39,348 nt of DNA, from NCBI GenBank assembly GCA_002316675.1, contig DCDZ01000017.1, positions 68,037-107,384 on the forward strand. The letters are read 5' to 3'. Both the position numbers and the translations under genes were made by a program. Positions 17,440-26,411 of the stretch are shown in pieces (position 1 is the stretch's first letter; the number at the start of each line of letters is the position of its first letter). The notes under the pieces are model-generated. The model worked only from the letters and a program-made list of their open reading frames with translations, was not told the DNA's origin and did no database searches. The DNA is from Tyzzerella sp. UBA1042 (GTDB lineage: Bacteria > Bacillota > Clostridia > Lachnospirales > Anaerotignaceae).

Positions 17440-19950
17440 ATGAGCGACGAAAATAGAGAAATAGATAAGGTCGTTTCCATAGATATTAACGAGGAAATGA
17501 AGAAATGCTATATCGATTATGCAATGAGTGTTATTGTAGCCCGTGCCCTGCCGGATGTGCGTGATGGCTTGAAGCCGGTGCAAAGACGTATCCTTTTTTC
17601 CATGAACGAAATGAACCTGGACCCTAGTAAGGGCTACCGTAAGTCCGCCCGTATTGTGGGCGATACCATGGGTAAATATCACCCCCACGGCGATAGCTCT
17701 ATTTATCAGGCAATGGTCCGTATGGCGCAGAACTTCTCTATGCGCTATATGCTGGTAGACGGCCATGGTAACTTCGGCTCTGTAGATGGCTATGGCGCAG
17801 CCGCCAGCCGTTATACCGAGGCAAGGATGTCTAAAATCACAGCGGAGCTTTTGAAGGATATCGAAAAAGATACCGTTGACTTTGTGCCAAACTATGATGA
17901 GAATGAAAAAGAACCCACTGTCCTGCCCGCAAGAATCCCCAACCTTTTGGTGAACGGCTCTTCGGGTATCGCCGTTGGTATGGCAACCAATATCCCGCCC
18001 CATAACTTGAAAGAGGTCATTAACGGCGTGATTTGTATGATTGAAAATACAATCGAGGATAAGGATACCGATGTGGAAGAACTCATGGAGCATATCCAAG
18101 GCCCGGACTTCCCCACAGGTGCAACCATCCTTGGGAAAAGCGGTATCCGTGCGGCATATCGCACAGGTAGGGGTAAAATTCTGGTGCGTGCATTGGCGGA
18201 AATCCAGCCTGCGCCAAACGGCCGAGAAAAAATTGTGGTGACCGAACTGCCTTATATGGTCAATAAACTTCGTTTGATCGAAAAAATGGCCGAATTGGTG
18301 AAGGATAAACGCATCGAAGGCATTAGCGATCTGTATGACGCCTCCTCCGGTGACGATATTAAGATTATTATTGATCTGAAAAAAGATGTCAATGCCAATG
18401 TAATCTTGAACCAGCTTTATAAATATACCCAACTGCAGGAAAGCTTCGGTGCCATTCTGCTGGCATTGGTGGATGGTAAGCCGGAAGTTTTAAACCTGAA
18501 ACAGATCATTGCGGAATATTTAAAGCATCAGGAAAATGTAGTCACAAGAAGAACACGCTTTAATCTGGATAAAGCGGAAAAACGCGCCCATATTTTGGAA
18601 GGATTGCGTATCGCCATTGATCATATTGACGAGGTTATCCGTATTATCCGTACCAGCTATGATAATGCAAAGGAACGGCTGATGGAGCGGTTCTCCCTTT
18701 CCGAGGTACAGGCGCAGGCAATTTTGGAAATGCAGCTGCGCCGCTTGCAGGGCTTGGAGCATGAGAAAATAGACGCAGAGTATCGTGATTTAATGGAGAA
18801 GATTGCATATTTTAAATCCTTATTGGCAGACAGAAAATTAATGCTGGGCGTGATTAAGGACGAAATCACAGAAATCCGTGATAAATTCGGCGATGAACGC
18901 CGTACTCAGTTGGTGCAGAACCCCGGGGAAATTGACGTGGAGGATTTGATCGAGGAAGAAACCTGCGTTATGACCCTCTCTAATTTGAATTATATCAAGC
19001 GTACACCGCTGGATACCTATAGAAGCCAGAATAGAGGCGGCAGAGGTATTGTTGGTATGCAAACCAGAGATGAGGACTTTGTGAAAGACCTATTTCTTTC
19101 CTCCACCCATGATACCATCCTGTTCTTCACCGATCAGGGACGGGTATATCGCATGAAGGGCTATCAAATCCCCGAGGCAGGGCGTACCGCAAGAGGCATG
19201 GCCATTGTAAACCTGCTGGAGATTGCCCCCGGAGAAAGCATTACCGCCATTATCCCTGTGAAAGAGTTCAAGGAAGATGAATACCTTGTGATGATCACAA
19301 AGCAGGGTATCATTAAAAAAACAAAAATGGCAAGCTTTGCTAATATCCGTAAGGGCGGCTTGATCGCCGTGAATTTAAGAGAAGACGATAATTTGATTTC
19401 CGTTATGACCACCAACGGCGAAAACGAAATTTTTGTGGGCACAAGAAACGGCTTGGGCATTAAATTCTCTGAAAAAGATGTGCGCCCCATGGGCCGTACC
19501 GCCACAGGCGTGAAGGCGATTACCCTGCGAAAAGGGGACTATGTGGTGGCCGCAGTGAAGCTTATGGAGGACACCCAGCTTTTGAACGTAACAGAAAAAG
19601 GCTTTGGAAAGCGTACGGAGACAGATGCATTTACCGTGCAATACAGAGGCGGTAAGGGCCTGAAAATCCATCAGCTGACAGAGAAAACAGGCGCCTTGCT
19701 CGGTGTGCTTTTGGTAGCGGAGAATGAGGAAATTATGCTCATGACCTCCGAGGGCATTATCATCCGCCTGCGTGCAAAAGAAATTTCCACCATTGGCCGC
19801 GTTTCACAAGGTGTGAAATTAATCAATTTGAACGACGGTGTTACGGTGGTGGGCCTTGCAAAAATATCCGAGGAGGATATTAAGGAAGATGAGGGAGTAT
19901 TGGAAGAAATAGCTGAAGAAATAATAAAAGAGGAGCCTGTAACAGAATAA
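17440..19950 (+). CDS. gyrA: DNA gyrase subunit A
   Basis: An 836-residue DNA-cleavage subunit. The catalytic tyrosine is Y125 in [10 protein letters not shown]. The GyrA box of the C-terminal DNA-wrapping domain reads QNRGGRG, close to the consensus, so this is gyrase and not topoisomerase IV. The quinolone-interaction segment reads [17 protein letters not shown]: the Ser (residue 86) is present, but residue 90, equivalent to E. coli D87, is Gln where an acidic residue is usual. The tail is acidic ([15 protein letters not shown]). AGAGGTG precedes the ATG. It probably shares a transcript with gyrB across the repeat array. Confidence 0.97.
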   Translation: MSDENREIDKVVSIDINEEMKKCYIDYAMSVIVARALPDVRDGLKPVQRRILFSMNEMNLDPSKGYRKSARIVGDTMGKYHPHGDSSIYQAMVRMAQNFSMRYMLVDGHGNFGSVDGYGAAASRYTEARMSKITAELLKDIEKDTVDFVPNYDENEKEPTVLPARIPNLLVNGSSGIAVGMATNIPPHNLKEVINGVICMIENTIEDKDTDVEELMEHIQGPDFPTGATILGKSGIRAAYRTGRGKILVRALAEIQPAPNGREKIVVTELPYMVNKLRLIEKMAELVKDKRIEGISDLYDASSGDDIKIIIDLKKDVNANVILNQLYKYTQLQESFGAILLALVDGKPEVLNLKQIIAEYLKHQENVVTRRTRFNLDKAEKRAHILEGLRIAIDHIDEVIRIIRTSYDNAKERLMERFSLSEVQAQAILEMQLRRLQGLEHEKIDAEYRDLMEKIAYFKSLLADRKLMLGVIKDEITEIRDKFGDERRTQLVQNPGEIDVEDLIEEETCVMTLSNLNYIKRTPLDTYRSQNRGGRGIVGMQTRDEDFVKDLFLSSTHDTILFFTDQGRVYRMKGYQIPEAGRTARGMAIVNLLEIAPGESITAIIPVKEFKEDEYLVMITKQGIIKKTKMASFANIRKGGLIAVNLREDDNLISVMTTNGENEIFVGTRNGLGIKFSEKDVRPMGRTATGVKAITLRKGDYVVAAVKLMEDTQLLNVTEKGFGKRTETDAFTVQYRGGKGLKIHQLTEKTGALLGVLLVAENEEIMLMTSEGIIIRLRAKEISTIGRVSQGVKLINLNDGVTVVGLAKISEEDIKEDEGVLEEIAEEIIKEEPVTE

Positions 19951-19964
19951 TTGGCTTTCCTTTG

Positions 19965-20024
19965 AACAAAGCCCGATTGTAAGCGCAAAATTTGTTTTGA
20001 AATGCTTACCTTCGGGCTTTGTTT
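19965..20024 (+). terminator. Terminator of gyrA
   Basis: AACAAAGCCCGA (19965-19976) pairs with TCGGGCTTTGTT (20012-20023), with an inner GTAAGC/GCTTAC stem, ending in a T run. It starts 14 bases after the gyrA stop. Confidence 0.85.
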
Positions 20025-20214
20025 ATGGGAAGAAACCATGGACTTTTATGGTTTTGGCTTATGAAAATCAGTCTAAATCCTGCCTTTTTATTTTATTAAG
20101 CTGGGCTTGGATATTCTTTTTTTCATAAATAAATAGAGAAACAGGCAAATACTTGGCAAATAAAACAGATAAATTTTTGAAAAATATATAAATATTAGAA
20201 CTTTATATGGTTAT
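20025..20214. other. AT-rich spacer after gyrA
   Basis: No gene or clear structure is seen between the gyrA terminator and the next promoter. The stretch is AT-rich with a few A and T runs. Confidence 0.5.
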
Positions 20215-20243
20215 TTGACAATGATGCAGTATACTGCTAAAAT
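20215..20243 (+). promoter_or_regulatory. Promoter of the small membrane protein gene
   Basis: Consensus TTGACA (20215-20220), a 17-base spacer and TAAAAT (20238-20243), 32 bases before the start codon. Confidence 0.8.
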
Positions 20244-20274
20244 CAAGCTATATGAAAAAAGAAGAGGTGTGAAG

Positions 20275-20565
20275 ATGTGGAATGTTGAGTTTTTTTTAGC
20301 TTTAGGTAAGGTTATTTCCTTGGTCCTTTGTATGGTTTTTATTGAAGGGGTTGTGGCAAGCAGGCCCAAAGGCAAGTGGATTGGGATGATACTTCCGGTG
20401 CTTATGCTGCTCCTTTCCGTTTGGGTGTTCTTCACATGGAAAAATACACTATACTTTATTTTTGTTTTTGCGCCGGCACTCTTGTGTTGGTTTATTTATT
20501 ATATCTGCCGCCGTTCCATTAAAAACGGCACCGCCTTAAGCTTGCAGGAAGACGAAAATAATTGA
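20275..20565 (+). CDS. Small three-helix membrane protein, unknown function
   Basis: A 96-residue protein with three likely membrane helices at about residues 6-27, 35-53 and 57-78, the last ending in a YYICRRS basic patch, and a short acidic tail (LQEDENN). I do not recognise the family. The start at ATG 20275 (MWNVEFFLALGKV) is set by AAGAGGTG 4-5 bases upstream; the in-frame region before it holds the promoter and so is not coding. It has its own strong promoter. The next gene, a CapA-like lipoprotein, follows after 121 bases. Confidence 0.8.
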   Translation: MWNVEFFLALGKVISLVLCMVFIEGVVASRPKGKWIGMILPVLMLLLSVWVFFTWKNTLYFIFVFAPALLCWFIYYICRRSIKNGTALSLQEDENN

Positions 20566-20686
20566 CGGGCTTTTTAACGCAGAAAAGCTGTTTGATTGAC
20601 GGAGAAGCTGCTAGTCATCACTTTTCCGGTTTTGATATTGTTGCATAGCATACTGTTTTTTTCCTAGTATGAATTGGGGGTATAAA

Positions 20687-21856
20687 ATGAAAAAGATTTT
20701 CCTGTTCCTTTGTTTTTGTTTGTTTTTTACCTCTTGTACCCACAAAAAGGAGTATTCTGTTGTCGCGGGTGAGGCCCGGTCCACTGTGCGTCAGGCAACG
20801 CTGGCAGTGGTGGGTGACATTATGGTTCATGATTATCAGTATAATGAGGCATACGATCCCGCCACGGGTTCGTATAATTTTATGCACAATTTTCAGGATG
20901 TGAAAAAATATTTCCATGGCTATGACCTTGTTTTGGGAAATTTGGAACTCACCTTCGGGGGCAAAGAGCGGGGATATTCCTCTTATCCTTGCTTTAATAC
21001 ACCCGATGAATTTTTAGATGCAGTAAAGGATGCAGGCTTTGATATTTTAACAACTGCCAACAATCATTCTATGGATACGGGAAAATCCGGACTGCTCCGC
21101 ACCTTGGACAAGCTGGATGAAGCAGGCATCGACCATATGGGAACCTACCGTTCCGCCGGGGAACGGGACGAGATTTTGTATAAAAACGTGAACGGCATTA
21201 ACATTGCTTTTTTATCCTATACCTATGGTACCAATGGGATTCCTGTGCCCGAAGCGTATATGGTAAACCTGATTGACAATGATCAAATGGTGAAGGATAT
21301 CAAGCGGGCAAGGGAAAATGCAGATGTTGTTGTGGTAATGCCCCATATGGGCAATGAATATGAAACATACCCCAGAGAGATGTTTCAAAATTGGGCGGAT
21401 TTGATGTTTTTGGCCGGTGCGGACATTATTCTTGCCAGCCATCCCCATGTTTTGCAGCCCATGGAATACCGCAAGATTGACCATGGAAACGGTGTTCATG
21501 ACGGATTTATTATCTATTCCTTGGGGAATTTTATCTCATCTCAAACAACACCCCCAAGAAATGCGTCTATCGTGCTGCATTTGACTATAGAACAGCAAGG
21601 GAATGAACCGCCCAATGTAAAAGAGGTTTCTTTTGTGCCTATTTGGACGCAATTTAGAAATGCTCAGGATCAAAATCATTTCGTAGTGCGTAGTGTGTAT
21701 GAAATGCTGAGTTTAGAACAAAGTGAACGAGATAAGCTCATACGAAGGAAGGATCAAAAGCGTTTGGAAGAGGTTCATGAGGAAACGGCCTCCTTCCTGC
21801 TGAACCGGGAAGTGCCCCTTTCTGAAATACAAGAAGAATATGTGTTTGAAAAATAG
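20687..21856 (+). CDS. CapA-family metallophosphatase lipoprotein
   Basis: A 389-residue exported protein of the CapA/PgsA (PGA_cap) family, a calcineurin-like metallophosphoesterase fold linked in some bacilli to poly-gamma-glutamate capsule. The N-terminus is a lipoprotein signal, MKKIFLFLCFCLFFTSC, with the lipobox Cys at residue 17. Metal-site motifs are VVGDIMVHD, GNLE, ANNHSMD, PHMGNEY and ASHPHVLQP, followed by YSLGNF. No capB or capC genes are near, so a capsule role is unlikely here; it more probably acts on some other envelope substrate. The start has a GGGGG site 6 bases upstream and is preferred over an ATG six codons earlier. Confidence 0.88.
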   Translation: MKKIFLFLCFCLFFTSCTHKKEYSVVAGEARSTVRQATLAVVGDIMVHDYQYNEAYDPATGSYNFMHNFQDVKKYFHGYDLVLGNLELTFGGKERGYSSYPCFNTPDEFLDAVKDAGFDILTTANNHSMDTGKSGLLRTLDKLDEAGIDHMGTYRSAGERDEILYKNVNGINIAFLSYTYGTNGIPVPEAYMVNLIDNDQMVKDIKRARENADVVVVMPHMGNEYETYPREMFQNWADLMFLAGADIILASHPHVLQPMEYRKIDHGNGVHDGFIIYSLGNFISSQTTPPRNASIVLHLTIEQQGNEPPNVKEVSFVPIWTQFRNAQDQNHFVVRSVYEMLSLEQSERDKLIRRKDQKRLEEVHEETASFLLNREVPLSEIQEEYVFEK

Positions 21857-21865
21857 GGAAAGCTC

Positions 21866-21894
21866 TTGTCAGTCAAAGAAAACAATGATAGAAT
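21866..21894 (+). promoter_or_regulatory. Promoter of the GntR/FCD regulator gene
   Basis: TTGTCA (21866-21871), a 17-base spacer and TAGAAT (21889-21894) with TG before the -10. An inverted repeat TTCAT (21898-21902) / ATGAA (21914-21918) lies just after and could be an operator. Confidence 0.7.
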
Positions 21895-21935
21895 ACTTTC
21901 ATGAATGCAATTAATGAAGCACTGGGAGGAGCACA

Positions 21936-22664
21936 ATGGAAAGGGAATATCTTTCGGAAAACGTGGCTTATTTAACAAAAGATTTAGGCAAGTGTAATAT
22001 TTCACAGAATTTATTTCAGCGTTTTAAAGAATTGATTATGAGCGGTGTTTTACCTGCGGGGTATATGCTGCCAAATGAAAATATCGTCAGCGATATGCTG
22101 AAGGTTGGACGCAGCACATTAAGAGAAGCCTATACGGCATTGGCTGTGTTTGGCTTTATCAAACGGTCAAAGGCCGGCACATTTATCAGTGAAATTGATA
22201 ATATTGTAAACATTGCGCCATTTTGTATCACTGTAGAAAATTCCGATTTAAGCGATCTTTTGGAATTCAGATATATGCTTGAGGCGGAAACGGCAAGCTA
22301 TGCCGCAAAAAGGGCGACGCCGGAGGATATTGCCAATCTAACTTTTTGCTATGAAAAAATGGTGGAAAGCAGAAATGACATTAACCTATTTGTGGATTAT
22401 GACTCTATGTTTCATTTGCAGGTTTCTGCCGCAACCCATAATAATCTGCTGATCAGCACCATGATTGCTGCAAAGGACTCTTTTGAAAAGGGGATTCGCT
22501 TGGCTTTGCGGGAGTCCTTGACCCAAAACCCCAGAGCCATTGATGTTACCTTGGATTTGCATGGGAAGCTTTTGAATGCAATCAAAAATGGTGATTATCA
22601 AACGGCATATGCAATTATGCGGGAACATATTTCTTATGTGAATCTGACTGTAAAATACGGTTGA
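21936..22664 (+). CDS. GntR-family transcriptional regulator, FadR/FCD type
   Basis: A 242-residue regulator. The winged HTH is at about residues 22-86 (SGVLPAGYMLPNENIVSDM, then VGRSTLREAYTALAVFGFI). The FCD ligand domain follows, with the likely metal-binding residues in FVDYDSMFHLQV, LDLHGK and MREHI, that is, Asp and His residues on three helices. FCD members usually sense small organic acids such as lactate, gluconate or amino-acid derivatives and control neighbouring catabolic genes. No such genes are adjacent here, so the target is unknown. GGGAGGAG precedes the ATG, and the gene has its own promoter and terminator, so it is monocistronic. Confidence 0.9.
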   Translation: MEREYLSENVAYLTKDLGKCNISQNLFQRFKELIMSGVLPAGYMLPNENIVSDMLKVGRSTLREAYTALAVFGFIKRSKAGTFISEIDNIVNIAPFCITVENSDLSDLLEFRYMLEAETASYAAKRATPEDIANLTFCYEKMVESRNDINLFVDYDSMFHLQVSAATHNNLLISTMIAAKDSFEKGIRLALRESLTQNPRAIDVTLDLHGKLLNAIKNGDYQTAYAIMREHISYVNLTVKYG

Positions 22665-22686
22665 GTTTTTGAAAAATAAAATTGGG

Positions 22687-22738
22687 AAAAGACATCCTAA
22701 GCACAAGCTTATTTCTGATGGAAGGGATGTCTTTTTTA
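22687..22738 (+). terminator. Terminator of the GntR regulator gene
   Basis: AAAAGACATCC (22687-22697) pairs with GGATGTCTTTT (22725-22735), with a T run after it. It starts 22 bases past the stop. Confidence 0.8.
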
Positions 22739-22772
22739 TCGCCGTTTTTTGTACATTGCAGTGCGCATTTCC

Positions 22773-22801
22773 TTGATTTTACTGGGTTTTTGTGATAAAG
22801 T
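22773..22801 (+). promoter_or_regulatory. Candidate argS promoter
   Basis: TTGATT (22773-22778), a 17-base spacer and TAAAGT (22796-22801), with TG before the -10. Each box matches 4 of 6. No T-box is seen in the short leader. Confidence 0.4.
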
Positions 22802-22878
22802 TTAAAGAAGTACGCACTTGTTTTTTATGATATTTATACAGGAGATTGAACATAAGATTCTGATTGGAGGATTTATAT

Positions 22879-24573
22879 ATGGATTTTAAAACGGAGGTTG
22901 CCGGGCTTTTGGCAAAGACCGCAGATATTTCTTTGGAGGAGGCTTTGGCAACGGTTGAAATTCCCGCAAATAAAGCCATGGGGGATTTTGCCTTTCCCTG
23001 TTTTCGTTTGGCAAAGGTTTTTCGGAAAGCGCCCCCGTTGATTGCGCAGGAAATAGCAGATCAGCTGGGTCAGCCGGATTTCATTGACAAGGTGCAGGTT
23101 ATTGGGGGTTATGTAAACTTTTTTATGAAAAAAGGAGTTTATGCCCAGGAAATTTTATCTAAAGTTTTGGAAGAAAAAGAGAATTATGGGAAAAGTAATA
23201 TGGGAGCGGGAAAAACCATTGTGATAGACTATTCCTCTCCCAATATTGCAAAGCCCTTTCATGTTGGGCATCTGCGCTCCACAGTAATCGGAAATGCCAT
23301 TTATAAAATCCACCAGGGGCTGGGATACCACTGTGTTGGTGTGAACCATTTGGGGGATTGGGGCACCCAGTTCGGCAAGCTGATTGTTGCCTACCATAAT
23401 TGGGGGAGCAAAGAAGCAGTGGAGGCCAATGGTATTCAAGAGCTGATGCGGATTTATGTAAAATTCCACGATGAGGCGGAAAAGAACCCTGCCTTGGAGG
23501 ATGAAGCAAGGCTTTGGTTTGTTAAAATGCAGGAAGGGGAGGAAGAAGCCCTTTCTCTTTGGAAATGGTTCTATGAAATTAGCATTCAGGAATTTGACCG
23601 TGTTTATGATATGCTTGGTGTGAAGTTTGATGCCTATACCGGAGAAAGCTTTTATAATGATAAAATGGCAGCTGTTGTGGAAGAATTGAAGGAAAAAAAT
23701 ATTCTGAAGGAAAGCGAAGGGGCGATGATTGTTGATTTGGAGCATAAAAATATGCCTCCCTGTCTGATTATTCGTAAGGATGGCGGCACCCTATATGCAA
23801 CCAGAGATATCACGGCTGCCTTATATCGTAAAAAAACATATGATTTTGAGAAATGTATTTATTTGACAGCCTTGGATCAAAATTTGCACTTTGGCCAGTG
23901 GTTTGAGGTAATCCATTTAATGGGATATGAATGGTACAAAGACTTAATTCATGTACCCTTTGGCTTGGTAAGCTTAGATAGCGGAAAGCTATCCACCCGC
24001 CATGGAAATGTTATTCTGATGGAGGATTTATTGAATCAGGCAATCGGCGAAACCAAAAAAATCATTGAGGAAAAGAACCCATCCTTGGAGAATAAAGAAG
24101 AAGTTGCCAAGCAGGTGGGAATTGGTGCGGTGATTTTTAATGATTTATATAATACTCGTATCAAGGATGTTGTTTTTTCTTGGGAGAGAATGCTGAATTT
24201 TGATGGAGAAACTGGCCCTTATGTGCAGTATACCCACGCCAGAGCGTGCAGTATTTTAAAGCGTGCGGGAGAATTCAATTTCGATCATATTCAGTATGAT
24301 TTGCTTTCCGATGAAGCCTCCCTTGATATTTGCAAGCTTCTTGAGGCATTCCCTGAGAAAATGAAAGATGCGGCACATAAACTGGAGCCTTCTGTGTTGA
24401 CAAGGCATTTGGTTGCCATTGCCCAAGGGTTTAATAAGTTTTACCATGATAATCCCATTTTAAGCAGTGAGGAAGAAGTTCGTAAAGCACGTTTGGCTGT
24501 GGTAGTAGCTGTGAAAGCAGTGATGAAAGAGGGCTTACGTCTTCTAGGAATTGATGCACCTGAGCAAATGTAA
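22879..24573 (+). CDS. argS: Arginyl-tRNA synthetase
   Basis: A 564-residue class I synthetase that charges tRNA-Arg. The HIGH motif is HVGH (residues 128-131) within SSPNIAKPFHVGHLRS. The KMSKS loop is replaced by LSTRHGNVI, as in many ArgRS enzymes. The N-terminal additional domain (residues 1-100) and C-terminal DALR domain (YVQYTHARACSI onwards) are both present. The ATG at 22879 has GGAGG about 7 bases upstream; a TTG five codons earlier overlaps that site. It is followed by a lipid kinase gene after 17 bases, so the two are probably co-transcribed. Confidence 0.96.
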   Translation: MDFKTEVAGLLAKTADISLEEALATVEIPANKAMGDFAFPCFRLAKVFRKAPPLIAQEIADQLGQPDFIDKVQVIGGYVNFFMKKGVYAQEILSKVLEEKENYGKSNMGAGKTIVIDYSSPNIAKPFHVGHLRSTVIGNAIYKIHQGLGYHCVGVNHLGDWGTQFGKLIVAYHNWGSKEAVEANGIQELMRIYVKFHDEAEKNPALEDEARLWFVKMQEGEEEALSLWKWFYEISIQEFDRVYDMLGVKFDAYTGESFYNDKMAAVVEELKEKNILKESEGAMIVDLEHKNMPPCLIIRKDGGTLYATRDITAALYRKKTYDFEKCIYLTALDQNLHFGQWFEVIHLMGYEWYKDLIHVPFGLVSLDSGKLSTRHGNVILMEDLLNQAIGETKKIIEEKNPSLENKEEVAKQVGIGAVIFNDLYNTRIKDVVFSWERMLNFDGETGPYVQYTHARACSILKRAGEFNFDHIQYDLLSDEASLDICKLLEAFPEKMKDAAHKLEPSVLTRHLVAIAQGFNKFYHDNPILSSEEEVRKARLAVVVAVKAVMKEGLRLLGIDAPEQM

Positions 24574-24590
24574 AAGTGAGGTGTTTTACC

Positions 24591-25502
24591 ATGAAAAAGC
24601 TAAAGCTCATATACAATCCTTTTTCTGGGAATAAAAGCTTTAAATTTGATTTGGATGTTTGTATCGGCATTTTCCAGCAGGGCGGCTTTGAGGTTCATCC
24701 TTTCCGCTCTATGCTACAGGGAGATATTGCCAAGCATATTAATGCAATGCCGGGAGATTACGATTTGATTGTTGTTTCCGGCGGAGATGGCACTGTGAAT
24801 ATTGTGATCAATGCCATGATGGAGCGAAAACTAAACATTCCCTTGGGCATTATCCCTTCGGGAACGGCCAATGATTTTGCCACTTTTCTTGGCTTTAAAA
24901 GCGGGCAGGTGGAGGAAGCTTGTCAGGCTATTGTGAATACAAAATCGATTGCCATTGATTTGGGCCTTGTGAATGATAAAATCTATTTTATAAATGTATG
25001 TGCCGGGGGATTGTTAACAAATGTTTCCCAAACTGTGGATAAGGATGTGAAAAATGCCTTAGGCAACCTTTCCTACTATTTAAAGGGTGTGGAGCAAATT
25101 CCCAATTTTCATAAAATTCCTTTTCGCATCACAACCAGCAAAGAGGTAATTGAAGAATATTTATATTTATATATGATTATGAATAGTGCCGGCACAGGGG
25201 GCTTTACAAAGCTGTCACCTCAGGCTTCTATACAGGATGGAAAATTTGAATTTTTGGCAATTCGAGCAAAACCCTTGATTGAGCTGCCACCATTATTTTT
25301 AAAGATGCTGACGGGAGATCATATTAATGATACAAAAAATATTCTTTATTTGCGAGACAATTATTTTAAAATTGAATGTCTGAAAGAAGATTTTAACATT
25401 ATGGAGTCTACGGTGGATGGAGAATCGGGGCCTCGAATGCCTTTTGAGGTAAAGGTGCTTCCAAAGGCAATTCATGTATTTTTAAACCCCAAGCGTTCAT
25501 AA
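24591..25502 (+). CDS. Diacylglycerol kinase-family lipid kinase
   Basis: A 303-residue enzyme of the DagK/YegS/sphingosine-kinase fold. The nucleotide-binding loop is VSGGDGTVN, followed by IPSGTANDFATFLG, both family hallmarks. The C-terminal beta domain carries STVDGE. Such enzymes phosphorylate diacylglycerol or related lipids, recycling them to phosphatidic acid. The start MKKLKLIYNPFSG is placed at ATG 24591 with GAGGTG about 8 bases upstream. It is coupled to argS by a 17-base gap. Its stop is followed directly by parS site 1, and the hairpin around parS site 2 probably terminates its transcript. Confidence 0.9.
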   Translation: MKKLKLIYNPFSGNKSFKFDLDVCIGIFQQGGFEVHPFRSMLQGDIAKHINAMPGDYDLIVVSGGDGTVNIVINAMMERKLNIPLGIIPSGTANDFATFLGFKSGQVEEACQAIVNTKSIAIDLGLVNDKIYFINVCAGGLLTNVSQTVDKDVKNALGNLSYYLKGVEQIPNFHKIPFRITTSKEVIEEYLYLYMIMNSAGTGGFTKLSPQASIQDGKFEFLAIRAKPLIELPPLFLKMLTGDHINDTKNILYLRDNYFKIECLKEDFNIMESTVDGESGPRMPFEVKVLPKAIHVFLNPKRS

Positions 25503-25518
25503 TGTTTCACGTGAAACA
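25503..25518. other. parS: parS site 1
   Basis: Exact match to the firmicute parS palindrome TGTTTCACGTGAAACA. It begins right after the lipid kinase stop codon. Spo0J/ParB, encoded just downstream, loads on DNA here and slides as a CTP clamp. Confidence 0.97.
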
Positions 25519-25531
25519 TATTGAACATAAA

Positions 25532-25576
25532 CGAAAACAGCAGTGTTTCACGTGAAACATTGCTGTTTTCGCTTTT
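25532..25576 (+). terminator. Terminator-like hairpin built around parS site 2
   Basis: CGAAAACAGCA (25532-25542) pairs with TGCTGTTTTCG (25561-25571), and the parS palindrome forms the rest, making 20-bp arms with one G-T pair and almost no loop. The 3' side reads TTTTCGCTTTT. It lies 30 bases past the lipid kinase stop and can plausibly end that transcript. Confidence 0.6.
25544..25559. other. parS: parS site 2
   Basis: A second exact TGTTTCACGTGAAACA, 41 bases from the first. It is the centre of a larger inverted repeat and lies 13 bases before the -35 box of the likely soj promoter. Confidence 0.97.
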
Positions 25577-25601
25577 CATTCAGAGGGGGATGTGCTATAA
25601 T
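25573..25601 (+). promoter_or_regulatory. Candidate soj-spo0J promoter
   Basis: TTTTCA (25573-25578), a 17-base spacer and a perfect TATAAT (25596-25601) with TG one base before. It abuts the parS hairpin, so ParB bound or spread from parS could repress it. Confidence 0.7.
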
Positions 25602-25635
25602 TTTTTCAGAAGAGGAATGAAAGGCGGGAAATTCT

Positions 25636-26409
25636 ATGGGGAAAGTAAGGATTATTGCCATAACCAATCAAAAGGGCGGCGTGGGAAAAACCACAACGGC
25701 AATCAATTTATCTGCAAGCTTGGCCACATTTGGGAAGAAGGTCCTTGTTATTGATGCAGATCAACAGGGAAATACAACAAGCGGCCTTGGTCTGGATAAA
25801 AATAATTTGGAATTAACCATATATAATATGTTTTTAGGGGAAGCAGAAATTGCAGAAATCAAACAAACCACCTGTGTAGAGGGTTTGGAGATTATTCCTG
25901 CCAACATCAGCCTGACCGGTGCGGAAATAGAATTGATCGGAAAAGAAGAACGAGAGTATATCTTAAAACAGGAATTAGAAAAAATAAAAGAAGACTATGA
26001 CTTTATTATCATTGATTGCCCTCCTTCATTAAACTTAATTACCATCAATGCCCTTACTGCCGCAGATACCGTTTTGGTTCCCATTCAGTGTGAATATTTT
26101 GCGTTGGAGGGGTTGGAGCAGCTGCTCCATACCATTAATTTAGTGAAAAAGAGATTAAACCCCTACTTAGAAATTGAGGGCATTGTTTTTACAATGTTTG
26201 ATGCCAGAACCAATTTGTCTTTACAAGTAGTGGAGGAGGTAAAGCGAAGCCTTGGCGCCAGCGTTTACCGCAGTATTATTCCCAGAAATGTCCGTTTGGG
26301 AGAGGCACCAAGTCATGGCTTGCCAATTCATTTATATGACCCAAAATCAAAGGGAGCAGAAAGCTATGAGCTTTTAGCGGAAGAGGTTATAGAAAAGGAG
26401 TGGAGTTAA
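25636..26409 (+). CDS. soj: Chromosome-partition ATPase Soj (ParA)
   Basis: A 257-residue ParA-type ATPase. It has the deviant Walker A KGGVGKTT (residues 13-20) with the signature Lys, the Asp-rich VLVIDADQQGN (A' box), and Walker B FIIIDCPPSL. It binds nucleoid DNA non-specifically as an ATP dimer; Spo0J stimulates hydrolysis. In Firmicutes Soj also regulates DnaA. The ATG follows a modest GGCGGG site. Length is typical. It overlaps no gene and is 2 bases from spo0J, so the two are translated together. Confidence 0.96.
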   Translation: MGKVRIIAITNQKGGVGKTTTAINLSASLATFGKKVLVIDADQQGNTTSGLGLDKNNLELTIYNMFLGEAEIAEIKQTTCVEGLEIIPANISLTGAEIELIGKEEREYILKQELEKIKEDYDFIIIDCPPSLNLITINALTAADTVLVPIQCEYFALEGLEQLLHTINLVKKRLNPYLEIEGIVFTMFDARTNLSLQVVEEVKRSLGASVYRSIIPRNVRLGEAPSHGLPIHLYDPKSKGAESYELLAEEVIEKEWS

Positions 26410-26411
26410 AA

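Noticed and set aside
17353..18432. A 359-codon open frame on the minus strand
   Set aside because: It is antisense to gyrA, whose motifs are intact, and has the His/Ile-rich composition of a shadow frame.
20025..20214. Small gene after gyrA
   Set aside because: No frame with a start, ribosome binding site and protein-like composition was found.
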